A stretch of 64,000 nucleotides of DNA from Leuctra nigra (Eukaryota > Arthropoda > Insecta > Plecoptera > Leuctridae): contig OW203767.1 in assembly GCA_934045905.1 (NCBI GenBank), positions 18,231,073 to 18,295,072 on the forward strand, in the 5' to 3' direction. Numbering within the stretch: the stretch's first letter is position 1; every line of letters starts with the position of its first letter. The position numbers were made by a program, and so were the translations under genes. The notes beneath the pieces are model-generated. The model was given only the letters and a program-made list of their open reading frames with translations. It was not told the origin of the DNA and made no database searches. Positions 33,401-48,400 of this stretch are shown here, one piece after another.

Positions 33401-36400
33401 CTCCATTGTTTTCCAGGACGATCTAGGAACTGTTTCATGCAACAAACTGACGTTAAAGTCAGTCTTAACTCTCGTGATAATGCCAAGTTCTTGGCACAGA
33501 TAACACTTAATTAAGTGATAAGAAACTGTATGTTGGCGTTAAACCAAGTTTTCCAGGAGTTAATCCAGTTTCACCAAGGGACAGGATTAATTAATAACAG
33601 GTAATAGATAACAAAGCCGAAGCGTATTTCATACCATAAAAAACACTCCGTGTAAAAATACCAGCCAAGTCTCTTTAACTATAAAAAAATAGAAGAAATC
33701 TAAAAATTCAGCACTGAAAAGGAGTGATATCAAAAAAGGAGCCAAGTCAACGAATTTTCCAAATTTTAATCGTACCATTGAAATAAAAATATCAACCCCC
33801 GAGAAATACTTAAAAAAAGGACTTGGCGCATCGTTTTTTTAAAGACATTTTTCTATTCTTAAGCTAATGCCACTCACATACTACGTAGTTCAGAAATGCC
33901 TAGAAAAATTGGGACAAAACTTTCAAATTAAATATTGAACATTCTGTAAAATATTTTAAATTTAAATATAAGTACGCAAAGAAACATAGCATTGTCTTAC
34001 AAGCAATAAATACAGAACAGTTGTGTTTGTGATTGGTAGGTACCTATAGTTTTGTGGGTACATCAACATACCTACTACAGCATTATACTTTGAACCTTCT
34101 CGCCGTGTAATTAATTGCTATTAATTAACATTTTATACCAAAAAAATTCATAAATTACATAAAGTATTACTTTAGATAAAAATCTAGTCAGTAATTATTT
34201 GAGCAGCATGGCTCAGTGCACTAGTCACTTATACAAATCTCATTGACGGCCTTCTTGTAATGAGCGCTTTCGCTATTTCCCTCAGTCACGATATTGAGAA
34301 GTATGATTGATTAATATGACCCTAGAAATAGTGGCAATAACGAATAGACTAGGCCGCTTCCGTTTATTCGTTATTCGTTTATCCGTTTATTTCCTCTGAA
34401 TATTGACAAAATACCAAAACTGCCAGTAGGTAAGAGTACTAGTTATATTAAAACGTAGTATGATTCGTCGATAATGAATGTGATATACTCAGGAAAATAT
34501 ACTTGTAGAGTTCTTCCTATACTTTTAGGATAGAAAAGTGTCTTTAAAAAAACGATGCGCCAAGTCCTTTTTTTAAGTATTTCTCGGGGGTTGATATTTT
34601 TATTTCAACGGTACGATTAAAATTTGGAAAATTCGTTGACTTGGCTCCTTTTTTGATATCACTCCTTTTCAGTGCTGAATTTTTAGATTTCTTCTATTTT
34701 TTTTATAGTTAAGGAGACTTGGCTGGTATTTTTACACGGAGTGTTTTTTATGGGGATATTACAATTTTTTTTAGTTTATTTAAACAATTTGTAACACATA
34801 TCGAAACAACAATGACTAATTCCTTTAAAAAAATAAGCCAGTTCCAATTTGGTTACTAAGAAAAGTTGCGTTTGGTACCAAAATATGCTTAAAGTGATAT
34901 TCCATGAAGAAAAGCGAAAGATTTGTTCCAATCGGTCCAGCCGTTTTCGAGATATGGCATCACTTCCGGTTATCAAAATGGCGGTTGAAAACACTCCACG
35001 TAGAATTTGTTTATATAAATGTTTTGTATCATTATAAACCTTGTGAATAAATAGTTATTGTAGTAAGAGGTGATTAAAGTCTGTTTTTTCATTTTTATGA
35101 CGTCATTTCCGGTTTCAGTAATAGTACATTTCTGTTTAGACTATTGTATTTTCATATATCTGACCGTCCGAATAGTTTGACGCTAGTCTCGTTCCGATCG
35201 GTTAAGCCGGTTTCGAGATATGACGTCATTTCCGGTTTCAAAATGGCGACTTTCGGTTGGTTTTATAAAAAGGCACCTCAGACGCCAAAAGTGCACATGT
35301 GGTAAAAATTTCAGATCGATCGGTTCAGCCGTTTAGGCTGTGGCGGTGATAGCGGTGTTTCCTGATATCTGAATCATCATCATCATCATCATCATCTAAA
35401 GAAGAAGAAGAAGAAGAAGAAGATGAAAGTGATGTAATTTCACTGTTTTCACGGCCCTCTAGCTCGCAATTGGCATAACCTATTGTTCCCAAATTTGGTA
35501 TATGTGGTGGGGTGGGCCATAGCTCGAAATTAAGATATTTCACAACAATGTGAGATTTTCCAATTTTATGATCCAGTAGGCCGAAAATGCCATGTTGTTG
35601 CTTACAGTAAAAGTGTTTGGTCTGCTCCTCGGTTTATTAGGCATTTACGGTATGTTGAGTGACTGTGAGTGTACAGTACGACTTGGCTGGGTGGAGCGAC
35701 CGCTCCACTAGATTCAATGCAGTATTAATATTCACTTGAATGCTTTTGGTGAGACGTGTGATTTTATTTAAATTATTATTAATCCTCTAGAAGAAATTTT
35801 ATAATTATTCATAGCCGATTTAACTACGGATTAACACTGATTTAAACAGCACTTTGTTTAAACATTAAACGTCTTCTAGATTATTTAAGTTCACACTTAA
35901 ATGTGCAAGTACTATCTATTTGCATATTTCTATAGCTATTCTGAGAATAACGTTTATTCGAAGGAGGGAACATGAGTGACAATCCATGCGAAAACTGCAT
36001 CAGAATGAGGTATTAGTAGTATAGAAACAATTACAAGAAAAATAGAGTTATCACAACATTTTAATGGACTCATAATATCGAAAATGGCCGCTTATAACTT
36101 CGCACCAATTGCTTAGTAAATCCTTCAGACAAGAAAATAGACACGTTAGTAAAAATCGCTTACAATTCTTTATTGGTATTGTTTTCCGTATCTTTATGTG
36201 TGATCATTAGAGAGGGTGTGAAAGAGGGGGAAGAGTTGTCGGATGTGGAAAGATAAATGGTGTAAGGGGAAGAGGAGGAGAAGAAATGTTGAGAGAAAAG
36301 GAAGCCAAAGGAACCCTTACCCAATAATATATAAGAAAATATTTGAAATTAATACATTGGGAATGTTTGTTCAAATGACGTACATTTACATGATAAAAGG

Positions 36401-39400
36401 ACATGAATCATATTTTGAACAATTTGGAGTTGTCTCCTCATAAAGTATTGTCGGTGTTGACAATATTCCAGTTCGTATATGAGATAAGAGATGAGTCAGT
36501 AAAACTTCCACCCTGTATTCGAGGTTACACAGTGTCGTTGAATTAATAATACAGCTACGAGAAATCAAATAATAATGAAGTAACACAAAGGACAGTGAAA
36601 TTTGATGGGTGGAAACTAGCAGCGATATAGCAATAATATTAACTCGACTCATTTTACGAACGCCTTTGTTATATATTAATTTGGCGCCCAAATAATGTGA
36701 TTAACAAATTCTCTGACCTGAACATTCCTTAGTGGATCAAGTAGGCTGTTCTCAAGTTTAACTTTCAATTTAATCTGAATTAACGACTCTTGCGAAACTC
36801 TTCGCGCATGCGCAAAACTAGCTGATGTACATACTTTTAATTACTACATCAATTTTGTATTTTCCGAACTAGTTTCTGCGCTGCTTGGGTTCATCTCAAG
36901 ATGAGAGATGAGAGGAGTTGAAGTTCAGTCAACAGAACAATTCTTGAGCGATGGAAAATCGAATCATCGTTCAAAATCCGAGTCCAGGAGTACATGCAAT
37001 GATTCATGCCAGCAATGGTCGTTGTCAATACGCACAGATTTATAATTTGATATTTTTCAAATATTCTCTGACAGAAATAGGTATAATTATTTATATTTAT
37101 AAATATGCGACTATTTTTAGAGGAGGTAAAATACGACTTCATAGTGAAACTATTTTTAACTTTTTAACCCCTAATAAAATTAACGAATATGTTTGACCTT
37201 TGCATGCTTTCCTTCCTTTTGAGTGGGTTTCATTCAATCAAATTAAAAGTTAATTTACGGATCAAAATTAGACTTTAAGTATCTAATTTAACTTATGGAA
37301 GACGAATTTTGTGTTCACGATTTTATTTATTTCCCCACATCAATTTCTCGCGCCATTGTACGTATACTAAGTAAAACTTGAGGTTTCACAGATCATAATT
37401 CATTACTGCATGTTTGATACCGCTATTGGCTCATTCCGAACATTATTAGCTGATGTAGAGATTATTAACTAACTTAGAATGTTGTTAGTTAACGTTAAGT
37501 TCTGTTTCCTCAGTTTGATCGTAAGTGGCCCTTAAGCGTGTACATTCATGTGACCTAAAGAATGTTTCCACCTTATTGCCTTCGCCAATACGGTCGAAAT
37601 TATGATACTAAGTTGCTAGAAATTCACCCTTAGCGTAATAGAGATAAGGTTCGAGTATATGATAGAATAATAGTCTCTGTACTTGAATTAAGTTCATGTT
37701 CACATTCAAAACTATAGAAACTACGCGATTAAAATTACAATTGAAATGGTAAACACAACTTCAAGAAACGAGTTAGAAGGGTGAATTTTTCCTCATTTAA
37801 GCATACAAATTATTCGACGATCCTCACATCTCTATAAGGTTTAAACTAGGAAAACGTTCAGTGTAATTGCCATAACTTTAGACGATTTTAAGCAATGTTG
37901 GTTGAAATGACTTGACAGCATTTCAAATTGATCGGACCAGCCAATCGGGAGATAATTTTATAAAAATTTGAACCAATCAACGGATTTCAAAAATATATGG
38001 TCTGCAACGCCCAGAGGTACTACATGTGTGCAAAATTTCAGCTCGGTCGAAGAAACGGTGCGACCTTCATAGCGGTACGGACAGAAATATAGAATTAAAA
38101 AAAGGTCGTGCCAAAAGAGCCAAAATGTGTCGCGGTTCAAAAAAATTTACGTACACTTGGCCAAACTAAAAACGGTATTCGAAAGAAACGGATTGGCTGA
38201 ATATGATTTGGTGGCATCATCCGATGAAGTATGCTAACAATTCGTCTAACTTTATGTTCAGTTAGTGAGCTCTGATTTAATGGGGTTGTTCACGCAAAAC
38301 TATTGTAGATGGCACTGCTGTTCTAATCGTCCGGGAGAGAGCCAATCAAAATGCATCTAGCGGAATGGAAGGTTTTTAAACTTTGGCGGAAGTTTGATTC
38401 ATAGATCTTGGATTCAGAGACCAACCAATCAGAGAGAGATACCTCCATTGCCGCTAGCGCTGCGAGTGAGAGCAACTGGCAGTGAACAAACCCATTGATA
38501 TTAACAAGTAATAATTGTAAAGGAACCTGACCAGTGACGATTTCGTTCAAATACCGTTTTAAAATTGTTCCAACTGTCGTCAGAAATCTCATATATTTCA
38601 CGGAGTTGAAATATTTTCTCAATAATGACGTACGAGATTAAAATGAAACGTATTGTTAAGAATGGCGACGCCATGACTGAAGTCTTGTCTCGGGTTGGAA
38701 GAGAAGAGCAAAGCGCAGCCTCCCTTCGACTCCATAATCCCTTAGCACTAATCAAAGAGTTGGAAATAAAAGAGAGTTTTAATTAAAGTGAGTCTACTAG
38801 CTAATACGATTTCCAATTTTAAACATTTCGAATATTGAATGTTCAGTAATATTTTTAGACTTTTTTCTGCTCTCTTGAGCTTACAGAATTGATCCTTCTT
38901 ACGGAATTCTTTTGTTCTTCATTTATCTTGCAAATATGACGGCACAAAAATATGAATGAAAAACCAAATAATAAACCATTTTAGATAACTAAATTAAGAT
39001 TGTATTCACGTCTAATTCTGCTGAATATTAATTAATATTAAATATTATTAAATGCTGAATATTGGTTTTAATTAAGGTGATGCAAGCGCGACCGAATTTG
39101 CCACATGTTGCAAGCACTTTTTTGGATACGATTGGAGAAAACATTGGTAGAAGAAATGATTTGAAATTTTAATCATGATTAGATAAAAGACAATCTTAGG
39201 GTTATCACTTGGTACATTTTTAATTTTTTAAAGTAGTAATGATTAGTTGATTTTTGCTAAAAAAAATATATCGGCGGAAAATAGTTTAAATCTAATATTT
39301 ACTAGTAAAATTACTTTTTTTTTCGAACTTGCAGTGTTAAAGATAGGGCTACCTCAAATTTAGACCTCTACTTGGGCATCCCCCTTTAATACGCAACATG

Positions 39401-42400
39401 TTATTCAACTCATCACGATGCCCTGAATTACTGCAAGAACGGCCTATCTTCTCACATTAGCCACGTGGGCGCGGATTCCAAGTAGAATTAACGCAGTCGA
39501 CACATCGAAGCCGCAACCACTTTCTTCCCAGCATTCCCGGTGTTTCTAATCTCCACAAGTGCTCAGAATGATTCAGCACGGCCATTACTCCCTGCTGACA
39601 AGATGGTTGCGGACACAAGCGTGTTCCTCTAATGGCTGTCGTGAAACTGTGTGATAAAGAAGTGAACATCTGGGTAGCATGGAGGCGCAGAAACATCACG
39701 TGTGTAAAATAGCAGCCAAGGCTACCACTCAAAAGTAGTTGATACTTATTATTTTTCACTGACCAGGTGGACTGGTTACTATGATAACTATGTTAATTCT
39801 TATGACCATAACAAAAGCCAGATTAAAAGTTGTAGTCATATTCTATATATATTGTGATTATCACTTGAATATTTTAGTGATTTGTAATGTTGTAATCTCA
39901 GTTTTACACCACTTAATTTACTAAAGCATTCCTAGAAAGAAGACATTGTTTCTACTTCTTTCATTCGTGTGTTCTAAAGTATGAATTATCAAAAACGTGT
40001 GCAAGCCAATAATTCTGCCAAGTTCAAACTCGTACTTTAAAGCTGTGAAAGGAATTAAATGCTTTGGCTGCGAGGTACTAGCGCCCCTCTAGAAGGGTAA
40101 CACGCCACAATTGTTGAGACTTGGCTGCGAGGTACTAGCGCCCTACTAGAAGGGTTGCGGTTACAAGCCACTAGTTGAAGCTTGGCTGCGAGGTACTAGC
40201 GCCCCACTAGAAGGGTTGCGGTTACAAGCCACTAGTTGAGGCTTGGCTGCGAGGTACTAGCGCCCCACTACAAGGGTTGCGATAACATGCCACTAGCTGA
40301 GACTTGACTGCGAGGTACTAGCGCCCCACTAGAAGGGTAACATGCCACTAGTTGAGGCTTGGCTGCGAGGTACTAGCGCCCCACTAGAAAGGTTGCGATA
40401 ACATGCCACTAGTTGAGGCTTGGCTGCGAGGTACTAGCGCCCCACTACAAGGGTTGCGGTTACAAGCCACTAGAGAGTAATCACTTCTCCAGCCTGAACA
40501 TTAGCGCAAGCTTCACGGACGGACAGCTAGTGAAAGCAGCAGTTATCACTCATCCTATACATGGTCAAGGCTGTGTTAAATACTCGTAGTACATAGGTGA
40601 GACTATTTTTGTCGACTACATTATTTCCGAAAGTAATAGCCCTTGTTATAGTGTGTCTGTTATTTATTTGTACAAAGAGAGAGAATAGAATTCAAACACA
40701 AATTGCGTTTCTGACACTTGAAATTGTCGACTTATAGGTACATAGTCAAAATAATAATAATACCTTTAAAAAGAGCATTTCAGTGTGTATTCCATTTCTC
40801 TTCTCTTATGGTGCAGACAGTGGATATTTGAAACAGGACACAACACTAGCTCTGTGAAACCCAAATGCATCTCGTAAAGATGAAGAAGAGAGCAAATGTT
40901 TGTTGATGAAATCATTTATTTTATATCCCACCTATGCCACCATACGTAATAAGAATTAGGGACTAGGTTTAATGCGTAGGTCCATTCAATGCGTATCAGA
41001 CCTACACATTTTAGTTGAAGGACGGAATTATTTCATATTTGTCCACCTCTGTCACCATTTGTGAAATTTGTAAATGTTTTCCCAACTGTCTATGGCAACT
41101 TTATCAACTTAAGACTTAACTGGCATAATTTAAGTTAGCTGTATCTCAGAGATTCTTTTTTATATAAGAAAAACAATGTTGACAAATGTGATAATCCCAC
41201 CAGTGTCACCATTTGTAATCAACACGTTCAATCGCCGCTTTCTTGCGTTTATTCCTCGAGAGACGTAGCAACACTGTTCGCTTATTAAAACACGTCGCAT
41301 CCTCAAACCAACGTCTTAACAAAACACTCTACAGCGTTGCCACTTCCTCGGCAACTTCCCGAGCGCGCGTACAATGACAAGATCTCTAAAGAAGCAAACA
41401 CGGCAACAACGCCTCCATTTCCACCGGCTTACCTCACTAATCCCACGCTCAAATTATTTAGCTACCACCAAAAACCAGCGACTCAACGTCTTCTTTAAAA
41501 AAATACAAAATGAATTTTTATTACATTTCCACGCTATTCAAAAAGTTCCGCCGGAATTAAATTAACTCAAAATTGAATTCTCGCATGAATCTTTTTATTT
41601 CTTGTTTTTATTATGGCGAGAGTGAATTCCTACTTGAGCATTGGAGTCTTGTTCCACACTTTCAACGTGCTCTGTGGCTTTTTATTATAGATCTGCCTCA
41701 CCCTCCCACCCACGCATTGCGTGCCATGCTTGCTGTATTAAGCATGCCCTAATGGCCACCCACCGCCACCCCAACCCCTCGCTAAGGGCTGGCGAGAGTG
41801 TCACGTCAGGAAGGCAGACAATCGAGGGGATGTTTTGCTGAAAGTAATATTATCGTTTTAGTGGAATGGAATTGTGGAGGTGTTGGATTTTTATCATGTT
41901 TCCTACACACGGCTATTGTAGTAGTGCTGAGCGTGAAATACAAAGGATGAAGCAATGTGGATGAATACGGGGGAAAAGAGTGGTTTAAAAAGTACTTCCC
42001 GGATTGTCAAACTAATTATTTATTAAATTACTACGTTTATGTTCAACTTTTACAGCACTCATCAATCTTTGTGTGGGTGATATTATTGTTATTGTTTGTT
42101 ATTTTGGCCGCTCAGACGCGTTATTAAATAATCAATGTTATTATTTTATACTTTATTTTGTTATTTCGTACGAAATATGCGATTTTTCAAACATAAAATT
42201 CTTCATTGAGTGGAAATAATTCTGGAGCTTTGAAAACCCCGCTTCCTTTGGAGGAGTGTTGCAATGTTTTAGACTTTTTTCATAGTTATTTCCACCCCAA
42301 TACATTAGAGTTTACTTCTTTTGTTGTTTGTATAAGTACGTACTGGATTGTGATACTGCATCAAAGTAGGACTTCCGCCTGCAGCCACGCCCACGTGCTT

Positions 42401-45400
42401 ACTTGATTCAGAAAGTTTTTCACCTTGTTGATTTCAAACTCAGTAAGGCAACCAAAAAAAAACTTGTCTGAGAGCTTTTTCCTAAGTCTATTACAACTGT
42501 AACCATCTCATCTATTATCCCCCCCATCCCATCGCGAATGTAAACTTTGATAGAATTATCCTCTTGGGCTGATATAGTTGCGTCATGTAGCACAGTCATG
42601 GGACCGTTTTCAACCACATGCTGACTTGAGAACGGCGATCAGTCTTTGTGATTTGTTACTGGAGGACATCCCATGGCGGCTCAAGCACCGGGTTTCATAG
42701 CAAGCTTTTCATCAGGCCGGTTTCTCCAGCAGGCTCAACATAAGCTTCTTCGTCGCAATATGGCAAACCTCAACGTTGAAAGCTAAACCAATTTCAACTG
42801 TTTTTATGTTGTTATATATTCTACACATTGTGTTACATAAACGGTGTTATTTTTTTCTTCTACATTTCCTACACGATTTTATGTAAATTGTTAAATTTCG
42901 TGTGAATTGTTCTCGGAGAGAGGTCTAATTTGTTCATAAAATTAACCTCTATTCAGAGTTGAAGACATAAAATTCGTTTCAGTAGAATTATCTGTCGCAG
43001 CTATTTCTCTAATTAGGGAGTGTTTTACTGTCCTAGGCATGTTTTCATCCCCACTCCCTTCTCCACCCCCTCCAGCTACTCTACCTCTTTTATTCGACGA
43101 GCTTTTAGGAAGTTTCGTCCGACAAAAGCTCCCCAGTGTTTTATTTTTATTTTTACAAGTTTCTCGTTACTTTGAAAACTTCAAGCACTAATCAACGAAT
43201 TAAAAATAAAACAATGAAATTAACGGTGTCTTTGTATTCGTCAAATGAATGGCTGTTTGGTGAATGAAATAGAAGAGATATTTTCAAACGCAGGTAAAAC
43301 AGTCGTGTTTCATTTCCTATCTCAGAAGACTCCATGTAAATTTAGAGTATAAATAATTGTACACCGGATGTACACCTGATGTACACCGGATGCACACCTG
43401 ATATACATTCAGACGCTGGTTTCTAGTTTCTCGTGTTGATATAAATGAATTGGTTGCTGACGGAAATGATTGGTTAAAAATTGAAATTAGAACCGTTTGA
43501 CAAGTAAACTTTAAATTTTGCGTGAACATTGGGACCACCATTTCAGGTGGTTTTAAAAAATCAGACAAATCAGCCAAAGAGTTTTAGTTATTTTACGTAC
43601 ATTTTATGATTGTTTTGAAGTTTTGCAAAATTTTGTTCAAAGAAATTTTCTCTACTCCTTTGACACAAGTTATATTGTTTCCTACTTATTTGCTACGTCT
43701 TTATAGAGCAGCAACTTTCACACACATGTTAATTCGCATGCAATTATAACAGAAATTGAAGATATTTTGTTATAATATTGTTGCAATGTTATTAATCTCG
43801 GAAACATCTGAACGGCTGGTTTATACTTCAGGGACTTGTTTAAAAGTGTATTTTCTGTTGATATTTGTCCAGCGTTTCTCTGAGCCACCTCGAGACATCA
43901 GAAACGCATTAAACTCCCTCCCTCGTCTGCCCGGGACATCGATTCAATTGATTAAGCCAGCGAAAAAACTAATCAAAACTCTTAAAGAGTTTTTATTCTC
44001 CTACTACGAGGAGAGGGACCATTGGCGCGCAAGCGCGTTGTGGACATGGCATTAAGAACGCGGAAACATGTTTTTAGTTACATCCAGAGCCCTGAATAGA
44101 AACCTGAATAACATTGAATAATGTTTTTTTATCAAGACTCAAGAGCAAGACCGAATTACAATTAATTACACAATAACAATACAGCTTAGTAAGCACAGTA
44201 ATATTATTATATTTTTAATTAAAGAGTAAATATAAGTAGTGAAAACCACATTATACTTAAATTTGTCCATGTTATTCAGGCTTTACTGATGAGGACTACT
44301 AAGTAGATTGTTTCCTGATTTTGTTAAGAATCTGAATAAATTTGTAAATTTGAAATTAATCCGATTTTTAGAACAACGTAAACTGAATATAAAAATCTGC
44401 CCTCATCTTGTTTATTTTTGTTTATAGCGTCCTACACAACCAGTGATTAAATTACTATAGATGCATTTTTTGTCAATACTATTATTTGAAACCTATATGG
44501 TTCAACCACACTTCCATATTATCGTGTGGTGCTTTCAATCGCAAAATGCCAGTTGGCTAGCGCACAACTCTCTAAACCAGGCTCTTCTATCGCACAGCTA
44601 CAAAATAATCCAATCATTATTCCAAAATCCATCACTTTTGTATCTATCTGCAAAAGTATATAAAACTCACTCACTAATAATTAGTTTTAGCCCAATTACT
44701 GAAAACACTTCCACATCAATAAGTTCCCATTCACAGAGAAGAGTCGGCCTATGTTTTAATTATCAAACTCCCCAAACCAAACTAGGTCAAACTCATAACC
44801 CACAGCAATCTGATAATCAACCCAATCAAAAGTAGTTCATTTAAATGAAAGTTAATTAAAAGCTAATCACATTCCACTCGTATTTCCCATCAGTTGATAA
44901 AATCATTTCCATGGTACGCAATGAAAGATGCCCTCGTATAAGGCATGCATTGTGTCGTGTGGAAGACGCAATGTGGCATTGTCTCTTCTCTGCCTCTCAT
45001 CATGAGAGCTTTTCAATGGCTGCGAGCGAGCTTATTGTGGTGAAGTCGAGAGTGTTATCGAGATCATTCGACGAAGTGCTTTTAGACGCTGAGAGTTTCA
45101 ACAAGTGAACTTGACGCTTTGTTGTGTTAGTGAAATTTTCTTGTACCTATTATTAATTTGATATTTTTAGAATGAGTGTCTTTTCTGGGTCATGATGCTA
45201 AACCAAAGAGAACGTCGGTGTGTAACTATGTAATGACATACAATGTTAACATGAATACACCATTATCCTGACCGTCAATGTTGGATCTTTTCTCTCTATA
45301 AATTAGATTAAAACGAGGAAATTAATGTTTTAGATAACTGTCAGTAACGAAATGTCGGAGAAGGAAAATGTGGAAACTTGGAGTTTAAGGTAGCACAACT

Positions 45401-48400
45401 GATATCTCATATCTTCCAAATAAGCCTATTTTTGGCAGAGGTATCAATAATCATTATTTACACGATACTGTGAAATATGAACAACTTCTCGTGTCTAGAT
45501 TTTGAGATATTGTAGTTATCAATTCCTATTTTTAACATGTAGTCTTATGGGGGCCATTAAAATCATGACGATTTTCATGCTATTTTTGAGTTTTTAATTT
45601 TACTGAGGTTCAACGTTTTTTCAAAAAAATTATTTCTAGATAGATAGTTGGACATTCTATTAGGAAAAAAATTGAAAACAATACCAACGTGTGCTATTTT
45701 AAAAGTTATCAACCAAAAACTAAATGATTTCCCTATACCTCCTCTGTTACAGTTTTGTTCATTCTCGGAAGGCAATAAATTGAAACCTCGCTATACGACA
45801 GGGGTTGCAAGTTAAATGACATTTTATGATTCATTTATACTTAAATATAGTTGAAATGTAGGAAAACGTTTCCTGAACTTGTAATTTCAAGATTTTTTTT
45901 TTTTTGTATATGTATAATGAAGGTACTACCTTAAAACGGTTGGTCTACGAATTGTGTGTACATTTACATTTTGGAGTGTCAATGTGTTGGGAAATTCTTT
46001 GGTAGAAAACTGTCGTCACTTAAATCTTCAATTTAATTACTCATTCTAAATTGTACAGAAATTTTGTTTCGTAACATTCTCAACAATTATAACTGTCTTT
46101 GTTTAGGACTTTATTTAATAAAACTCGAGTTAAAAGTATAAACTCTTGCCCTGTGATTCGTTAATGCAATGTAATATTTTCTTATATGTGAATGTAGCTG
46201 GTACGACCTATATGAAGCATCGGATTTCCTAAGAAGTACAAAATCCTCTCCCATCTTTTACTTCTTTGACCTCGCTGCACATGTGACGCGACCTGTCAAG
46301 GTGTCCGTGGATGGAGTGATCATCTAGAAGGCAGTGATGAGACATTCTCTCCGAACTCTCGTCGTACAGTCTTCTACAAGCAACCCCTCTCACCGCCCAC
46401 CACCCTCTTGCCCACCATATCGATCCAAAGCGTGGGCACAAACCAACACACTGCTTGCACTGCTCTAAACTCCCACTGCCAACTCACTTCGTAGAATAGA
46501 CACGATATTGGGGACGATCAAGGAAGGGGGTTTTTATTGTCGTACTCACAAAACCTCTTCAAAAGTTTCGATGGGTTTTTCAACAAGTTCTGGATTAGTG
46601 TACGACGAGTGTTGTAGTATTTTTTGTGTAATCCCAGAGCATTTGTATCGGAACATAGAGTTCAAATCAACGAAGTGCAGAGCGTTTTTTTGTTGTAATT
46701 TTACACGTTAGGATCCGAAAAGTAAAAAGATCTAAAATTGAAATTTTTCTCAGTTTGCAAGGCAATTTAATTTGAATAGAGGGTTGACAAGATGATGGAT
46801 TAAACGTGAGTGAAAAAGCGCGATTTATTTAAACAAGGCGACCTAAAAAACATAATGCCTGTCTTGTAAAATAATCGAAAATGGGACTATTATATTCTTG
46901 ACAAATATGGAGCACAATACTCAATTTAAAATTACGTAGCTTTTGGTTAATAGAATCATTTGCAAAAAAAAATTGAATTTTTACATATGTTCTTAAAGTG
47001 ATATGATAATTCTGAAATATTCAGAATTATATTGTATCACGTCAACAACTATGATCTTCTGCACCGAATTGATTGAGTGAAACAGCTACAATCCCAAGAG
47101 CAAACATAAAACAATCACTAATACGAAATTCTTTACCATTTTACCTAGCCTGGTGCTCAAAAGAATTTGCACCCGCAAGAAGTTTTTGCAGATGTCATTC
47201 CTCAACCACATAAGACTGTGTGCTAATAATCTTATGGACGGAATCCGGTAGATTTTCGATCAGTGTTGATACATCTGGAAATTATTTTGAAAATGTTTTG
47301 CTAAAATATGATGAAAATAAAGGTATTTGAACTTGAATTTAACGGGCTACAAAACAGCAAGTCATGCAAGAAAGAAAATCATCGTTTACCTATAACGATT
47401 CTCTAGCAAAATAAGCATTAGTTTATCACAAACCAATCGCTCGGCGTTTGTCTCCATTATTTTCAATCGAATCCCCAGCAACTCCAACGATAAAACTCTC
47501 CTAAAAAATCCTTACCGCATTCTTCCTCTAGCATATAAATTACCCCAGGAATCCAAGAGTTAACCACGTCAAGAAGACATTGCACGTCGATTTTGATCAC
47601 TAGTAAAATGTCTCCTGTGCGAACGTGACCACCCTGCAGAGCGATCTCTCTCCAGCAAACTTATTCCGCTCAGGTTTGCGAAAGTTTTCCCACCTACTCG
47701 TAAATAAGTAAGTATGTTTGCTGTGAGCCAACTTTCAAAGTCATCAGCGACACTTAAGGCTGCAAATAAACTAACTTGGTTATAGATGAGCCTGGAGGGT
47801 ATCAATTATTAAGTGATGTTATTCTCTCGAATACAATGCAAATACAAAGACGCAATAAGAGCCTGGAGATTTGCCTGGAGATGATTAGAAACTTCTCAAT
47901 CAATGACATTGTAAAGTGTAAAATTCACCAAGAAATTAGTACGCATGAAAAAATTATGTATTCTCGTTTCAATATGTATATTTTGGAACTCCGAAGTAAT
48001 GCAGTCATTTACTCCTAGTGGGGTAGTACCCCTGTTCAGTACAAGAAATTATGAAACTCATAATTGCTTGGAGCAAATGCTTAGTTTGATAATTGATTGC
48101 AATTATGTAAATTAATCAAAGCTGTTGAACTGAGAAACTAAAGTAACATTTCAATTTCCTGCTGGGAGCTATTCAGAGTGACATGTTTTAAGTTCTAACC
48201 AATCAAATGTATAAGACGTCACTCGGTTTTATAAGAAAATGAAACAAGATTGGCCAAAGTGTTTTAAAGCGATTATCATTTTGCCTTGCAAAGTGAATTG
48301 TAGAAAAGGAACTTTGGTCGTGAACGTGTACGGTGCTATTTTTGTTTTCTCGCTTCGTTTTTAGATAGTTTTTTAGATGTTCTTGTTCAGACAACATTCG

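Noticed and set aside
40062..40473. Regular repeats that could suggest a CRISPR array
   Set aside because: Whole 61-bp units are repeated with no unique spacers, and the DNA is clearly from an animal nucleus.
44461..44835. 124-codon plus-strand open frame in the globin intron
   Set aside because: Low-complexity Ser/Asn/Gln composition, no domain and no exon signals; such lengths occur by chance in 64 kb.
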